This document shows, piece by piece, positions 11,079-13,441 of a stretch of 13,441 nucleotides of DNA. How positions within the stretch are numbered: the stretch's first letter is position 1; every line of letters begins with the position of its first letter. The position numbers and the translations under genes were made by a program. The notes under the pieces are model-generated. The model was not told the origin of the DNA. It searched no databases and was given only the letters and a program-made list of their open reading frames with translations. The DNA comes from Deltaproteobacteria bacterium RIFCSPLOWO2_12_FULL_60_16 (GTDB lineage: Bacteria > Desulfobacterota > Binatia > UBA9968), in NCBI GenBank assembly GCA_001798565.1, contig MGSR01000168.1, positions 704 to 14,144 of the forward strand, given 5' to 3'.

Positions 11079-12014
11079 ATGGAGAGTAGTTCTTTTTTTC
11101 AGCGCTTAAAAACTGGCCTGGCAAAAACCCGTCAAGGCTGGGTGCAAAGATTGGAGCAGGTTTTTCAGGGCCGGCCCTGGGACGAGGAGGCGCTCGCCTC
11201 CGTGGAAGAGATCCTGCTGTCGGCCGACGTGGGAGTCAAAGGGACCGAGAGGCTGATCGAGGCGGTCAGGCGGCAGGCTCCCAAGGGAAGCGATGAGGCC
11301 GCCAGGAGTCTCTCCGCCTGTTTGCAGCAGGAGATTGTAAGCCTGCTCACGGCATCCGCCAAAACGAGCGCGCCGGCCGCGCTCCCGGCATCCCCCTGGG
11401 TGGTCATCTTCCTCGGCGTCAACGGGGTCGGGAAAACCACGACCATCGGCAAACTGGCCGCGCAGTACCGGCAATCAGGCAAAAAGGTCCTGCTCGCCGC
11501 CGCGGATACCTTCCGCGCCGCCGCCATAGAGCAATTGGAGGTGTGGGGGCAGAGGGCCGGAGCCGAGGTGGTAAAGCATAAACCGGGGGCGGACCCATCC
11601 GCGGTCGTCTTCGACGCTCTCCATGCGGCCAAGAAACGTCAAGCGGACGTCGTATTGATCGACACCGCAGGAAGACTCCATACCAAAGTCCATTTGGTCG
11701 AGGAGCTGAAGAAAATCCGCCGCGTCACCGCCAAGGAACAGGAAGGGGCGCCACACGAGACCCTTTTGGTTCTCGACGCCACTACCGGCCAGAACGCCCT
11801 GCAGCAGGCGCGGGTCTTCAAGGAGGCGATGGACATCACCGGAATCGCGCTGACCAAGCTCGACGGGACCGCCAAGGGCGGCGTGATCATCGGCATCCAG
11901 GAGGAGCTGGGCGTGCCGGTTCAGTACATCGGCGTCGGCGAAGAAATCGACGACCTCCAGCCCTTCGATCCCGCGGACTTCGTCAAGGCGCTGTTTGAGG
12001 CAGATCGTTGGTGA
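11079..12014 (+). CDS. ftsY: Signal recognition particle receptor FtsY
   Basis: SRP receptor GTPase that docks Ffh-bound ribosomes at the membrane for co-translational insertion. It begins directly at the N domain (SSFFQRLKTGLAKTRQGW) with no long acidic A domain. The G domain has P-loop GVNGVGKTTTIGKLA (about residue 113), DTFRAAA (about 142), DTAGRL (about 195), TKLDGTAKGG (about 258) and the closing GVGEEIDDLQPFDP. The ATG at 11079 is preferred over one at 11061: TAAGGG ends 8 nt before it, whereas the upstream ATG directly abuts the repeat and has no ribosome site. The protein would be 311 aa. The extreme C-terminus is altered: it ends ALFEADRW, whereas the two other copies of this gene end downstream read ALFEDR and ALFEER. 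The original stop therefore seems to have been displaced by an insertion. An antitoxin gene starts 3 nt after the stop. Confidence 0.96.
   Translation: MESSSFFQRLKTGLAKTRQGWVQRLEQVFQGRPWDEEALASVEEILLSADVGVKGTERLIEAVRRQAPKGSDEAARSLSACLQQEIVSLLTASAKTSAPAALPASPWVVIFLGVNGVGKTTTIGKLAAQYRQSGKKVLLAAADTFRAAAIEQLEVWGQRAGAEVVKHKPGADPSAVVFDALHAAKKRQADVVLIDTAGRLHTKVHLVEELKKIRRVTAKEQEGAPHETLLVLDATTGQNALQQARVFKEAMDITGIALTKLDGTAKGGVIIGIQEELGVPVQYIGVGEEIDDLQPFDPADFVKALFEADRW
11931..12000 (+). repeat. Copy 1 of the ftsY 3'-end repeat (inside ftsY)
   Basis: This stretch, starting exactly at the GGC codon of GVGEEIDD, matches 13161-13230 at 64 of 70 positions; most differences are silent. Its last part, AAGGCGCTGTT (11985-11995), is repeated exactly at 12438-12448, bracketing the toxin-antitoxin remnant. 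Confidence 0.9.
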
Positions 12015-12017
12015 GTT

Positions 12018-12266
12018 ATGGCAAGATCCAAAGTTGCAATTTTTTTTGATGAATCCACCCTGGACCGTCTCGATCAATTGGTCAAGAAACAGGTCTTTCC
12101 CAACCGCAGCAAGGCTATCGAGGAGGCTGTCGTGGAGAAACTCGCGCGGATCGAGAAGAACCGCCTTGCCCGAGAGTGCGCCAAACTCGATCCTGCGTTT
12201 GAAAAGGCTTTTGCCGAAACGGGCGGGCTTTCCTTTAACGCTCGAACTTCATGCGAGGGGGCTTAA
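12018..12266 (+). CDS. Ribbon-helix-helix antitoxin, C-terminus replaced
   Basis: An 82-aa protein whose first about 45 residues ([20 protein letters not shown], then [14 protein letters not shown]) form a beta strand and two helices of the MetJ/Arc/CopG ribbon-helix-helix fold, as in antitoxins paired with MazF-type toxins. DNA binding and autorepression are the expected roles. After about residue 68 the frame enters DNA that, read one frame over, encodes the C-terminus of a MazF-like toxin. The toxin-neutralising tail is therefore probably lost, and the last 14 residues ([13 protein letters not shown]) are an out-of-frame by-product. The ATG is 3 nt after the ftsY stop with only GGTGA just before it, suggesting translational coupling to ftsY. 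No separate promoter was found; the native promoter may have been lost on insertion. Confidence 0.75.
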   Translation: MARSKVAIFFDESTLDRLDQLVKKQVFPNRSKAIEEAVVEKLARIEKNRLARECAKLDPAFEKAFAETGGLSFNARTSCEGA

Positions 12267-12399
12267 AAAAAAGTCATGGGTCAAAATCAGCCAGATCCGA
12301 ACGCTAGCGGTCGAAAGGATAGGGAAGGTGATCGGTCGGGCGTCTCCAGAGGAATTGGCTCAGGTTATTGAAGGATTGAACGAGATTATCGGAACCTAA
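12226..12399 (+). pseudogene. C-terminal remnant of a MazF/PemK-like toxin
   Basis: In the frame ending at 12399 the DNA encodes GFPLTLEL, then [20 protein letters not shown] and IGKVIGRASPEELAQVIEGL, ending NEIIGT. The pattern of a beta strand, a Gln-Ile-Arg-Thr-like segment, then a Gly-Arg turn and a final amphipathic helix fits the C-terminal third of PemK/MazF mRNA interferases. The N-terminal half with the catalytic Arg and substrate loop is absent, and there is no own start codon. The junction with the antitoxin frame lies at about 12215-12228. The simplest reading is a deletion that removed the antitoxin tail and the toxin N-terminus and put the toxin remnant out of frame. The family call rests on recall of sequence style and is less sure than the fact of truncation. 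Confidence 0.6.
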
Positions 12400-12437
12400 C
12401 CATTCTGTTCGCGGATCTTCGGCGCAGGCTGAGCTAT

Positions 12438-12545
12438 AAGGCGCTGTTCGAAGATAGATAACTCCCCTCCGCTCTAATTGCGCAGAAATAGGCTGCTGGA
12501 TTGACAGAGTTTGCTGGCGAAACGGTTTTTGACAGGGTTTTCGTA
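12438..12545 (+). repeat. Copy 2 of the ftsY 3'-end repeat plus downstream flank
   Basis: It starts AAGGCGCTGTTCGAAGATAG and would encode KALFEDR followed by TAA, the last codons of ftsY, although no ftsY body precedes it. It aligns without gaps to 13215-13322 at 88 of 108 positions, continuing about 85 bp past the stop codon through TTGACAG(G/A)G and TTTTCGTA. It holds no gene but supplies the -35 box of the DUF4160 promoter. The 38 bp between the toxin remnant and this copy (12400-12437) show nothing recognisable. Confidence 0.85.
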
Positions 12546-12559
12546 TAGGCGATATACGA
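12529..12559 (+). promoter_or_regulatory. Promoter and palindromic operator of the DUF4160-DUF2442 module
   Basis: A perfect -35 TTGACA (12529-12534) is followed after 18 bp by TATACG (12553-12558). The -10 lies in the right arm of a perfect 7-bp inverted repeat, TCGTATA (12541-12547), GGCGA, TATACGA (12553-12559). A dimeric repressor bound there would block the -10, as in autoregulated toxin-antitoxin operons. In copy 3 of the repeat the -35 is kept (13306-13311) but the palindrome and -10 are absent. Confidence 0.6.
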
Positions 12560-12580
12560 CGCATGTGGTAGGATATTACC

Positions 12581-12823
12581 GTGCCAACGGTGTTAAGGAG
12601 TGGTCCGTACCGCATGTATTTCTTCAGCCACGAACCGAACGAGCCACCTCACGTCCACGTGGACCGAGATGATCTGTCAGCGAAGTTCTGGCTTCAGCCG
12701 TTAGCACTGGCGCGGAATTTCGGTTTTGCACCGAGGGAACTGGGCAGAATCAGAGCCCTGATCGAAGAGAACCGAGAAAAACTGTTGGAGGCATGGCATG
12801 GGCATATTGGCACTAAGCGCTGA
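12581..12823 (+). CDS. DUF4160 domain protein
   Basis: An 80-aa protein with the hallmarks of DUF4160: PTVLRSGPYRMYFFSHEPNE near the start, the PPHVHVDRDD segment with its two His, AKFWLQPLALARNFGF, and a C-terminal helix ending in LLEAWHGH. The family is commonly encoded just upstream of a DUF2442 gene, and the pair behaves genomically like a small toxin-antitoxin or accessory cassette; which partner would be active is not established here. It starts at GTG 12581, with AGGA at 12570-12573 seven nt upstream; no ATG gives the conserved N-terminus. It overlaps the DUF2442 gene by 26 bp, so the two are certainly co-transcribed. Confidence 0.85.
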   Translation: MPTVLRSGPYRMYFFSHEPNEPPHVHVDRDDLSAKFWLQPLALARNFGFAPRELGRIRALIEENREKLLEAWHGHIGTKR

Positions 12824-13109
12824 CGAGCGGGTACGGGATGTGCGTGTCTCGGAAGACACGTTGACGGTCGATTTGATGGATGGTCGGACTATCTCCGTGC
12901 CCTTAGTTTGGTATCCGAGACTTTTGGGCGGAACAACGAAACAGCGGTCGAATTGGAAGGTGTGCGCTGCCGGTTACGGCATTCACTGGCCAGACCTCGA
13001 CGAGGATCTCAGCACGGAGGGTTTATTGCGCGGTGCACCGGCACCAGCGGGTTCGGCACGACGCCTAACAAACCGCTCCAGGCGACGGCGAAACATGCGC
13101 CGCCACTGA
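12798..13109 (+). CDS. DUF2442 domain protein with tail read through a repeat
   Basis: The first about 80 residues are a DUF2442 domain: VRDVRVSEDTLTVDLMDGRT, ISVPLVWYPRLL, the RSNWKVCAAGYGIHWPDLDE core and DLSTEGLLRG. GGAGG at 12787-12791, 6 nt before the ATG at 12798 and inside the DUF4160 gene, marks the start. The family is the usual partner of DUF4160 and resembles a small antitoxin-like fold, but its molecular role is not settled. After LLRGAPAPAG the frame runs into an attC-like hairpin and ends in a Arg-rich tail (NRSRRRRNMRRH) that is unlikely to belong to the domain. The native stop was probably lost, so the tail may be tolerated read-through. Confidence 0.85.
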   Translation: MGILALSADERVRDVRVSEDTLTVDLMDGRTISVPLVWYPRLLGGTTKQRSNWKVCAAGYGIHWPDLDEDLSTEGLLRGAPAPAGSARRLTNRSRRRRNMRRH

Positions 13110-13112
13110 GCG
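13063..13112 (+). repeat. attC-like hairpin remnant at the 3' end of the DUF2442 gene
   Basis: GCCTAAC (13063-13069) fits the inverse-core RYYYAAC that opens integron cassette attC sites. It is followed by a foldable region: CGCT (13074-13077) pairs with AGCG (13109-13112), CAG (13079-13081) with CTG (13106-13108), and CGGCG (13086-13090) with CGCCG (13098-13102) around a 7-nt loop, with a bulged C at 13078. The matching right-end GTTRRRY is missing (the sequence after the stem reads CAAAAAGGC), so the site is degenerate or only attC-like. The start lies exactly where the DUF2442 domain ends, as attC does behind cassette genes. Confidence 0.45.
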
Positions 13113-13160
13113 CAAAAAGGCGGCAGAAGTGGTCACCTTGAGCTGACCTGTTTATTTATA

Positions 13161-13322
13161 GGCGTCGGCGAAGAGATCGACGACCTCCAGCCCTTCGATC
13201 CCACCGACTTCGTCAAGGCACTGTTCGAAGAAAGATAACTCCCCTTCCCTTCAACTGCACAGAAATAGGCTCCCAGATTGCCCGCGTATGCTGGCAAAAT
13301 GATTCTTGACAGAGTTTTCGTA
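13161..13322 (+). repeat. Copy 3 of the ftsY 3' end, probably the displaced original end
   Basis: 13161-13238 encodes the last 25 codons and stop of an FtsY (GVGEEIDDLQPFDP, then TDFVKALFEER), with no start or upstream ftsY body. It begins at a codon boundary of ftsY: joining 11930 to 13161 recreates an intact C-terminus. Downstream, 13239-13322 repeats the flank found at 12462-12545, including TTGACA at 13306-13311. The junction 13160/13161 follows the AT-rich TTTATTTATA. It is best read as an attachment-site-like duplication or the original chromosomal end of ftsY pushed away by inserted modules. Confidence 0.85.
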
Positions 13323-13410
13323 AATGGGGGACATTGCGTGCAGTTCAGCTTTAAACGGATAACAGGGCCGTCGGGGTTAGGCCGCTGGCACATGCGAGCG
13401 CCAAAGATAT

Positions 13411-13441
13411 ATGCTTAGTCGTCGAGAACTCAAACAGATAG
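13411..13441 (+). CDS. Possible start of a further gene (runs off right edge)
   Basis: An ATG at 13411 opens MLSRRELKQI and stays open to the window end. The residues look protein-like, but only 10 codons are visible and no clear ribosome binding site precedes it. Nothing can be said about function. The preceding stretch 13323-13410 holds no recognised feature. Confidence 0.2.
   Translation, partial: MLSRRELKQI

Noticed and set aside
11995..12399. A single 134-codon gene covering the toxin remnant
   Set aside because: Only the last about 57 codons look like protein; the first part is the antitoxin gene read out of frame, so it is not a real fused gene.
12908..13141. 77-codon frame overlapping the DUF2442 gene, and the minus-strand frame 13133-13393
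   Set aside because: The first is an alternate frame of DUF2442 entering the hairpin repeat; the second is antisense to ftsY copy 3. Neither has domain features.
13063..13381. One complete attC site from GCCTAAC at 13063 to GTTAGGC at 13375
   Set aside because: The span of over 300 bp is too long for attC, the sequences next to the two cores are not complementary, and ftsY copy 3 lies between them.

Overview
The window is about 13.4 kb of GC-rich bacterial chromosome carrying mostly conserved housekeeping genes. Gene content (full-length cobalamin-dependent MetH, a stand-alone RNase G, SMC next to FtsY, a UbiD-type decarboxylase) fits a Gram-negative-type lineage such as Desulfobacterota (Deltaproteobacteria) or a related uncultured phylum. 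That placement is inference from content and style only; no rRNA or marker comparison was possible.

Left half, minus strand: a strong promoter at about 6341-6313 reads into rng (RNase G), then metH, and then, beyond a 337-bp non-coding element with 17-bp perfect terminal inverted repeats (579-915), a UbiD-family decarboxylase whose N-terminal 169 codons are inside the window and which runs off the left edge. A roughly 250-bp divergent promoter region (6208-6459) separates this block from the plus-strand genes.

Right half, plus strand: a 210-aa HNH endonuclease-like protein, smc, and ftsY. Smc and FtsY are separated by about 295 bp of two abutting repeats: an imperfect palindrome of 127 bp, and a shorter relative of the 579-915 element in inverted orientation. 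The two noncoding elements therefore belong to one dispersed repeat family.

The right-hand 1.5 kb is the accessory part. The 3' end of ftsY occurs three times: in ftsY itself (11931-12000), as a short copy with its downstream flank (12438-12545), and as the last 26 codons plus downstream flank (13161-13322). Between copies 1 and 2 lies a broken toxin-antitoxin pair (RHH antitoxin joined by a deletion to the C-terminal third of what looks like a MazF/PemK toxin). Between copies 2 and 3 lies a two-gene DUF4160-DUF2442 module with its own promoter, a 7-bp-arm palindromic operator over the -10 box, and an attC-like hairpin at its 3' end. Joining ftsY up to 11930 directly to 13161 restores an uninterrupted FtsY C-terminus. 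The 3' end of ftsY therefore looks like a repeatedly used insertion site for small stabilisation-type modules. No integrase, transposase, tRNA, rRNA or CRISPR array was seen.
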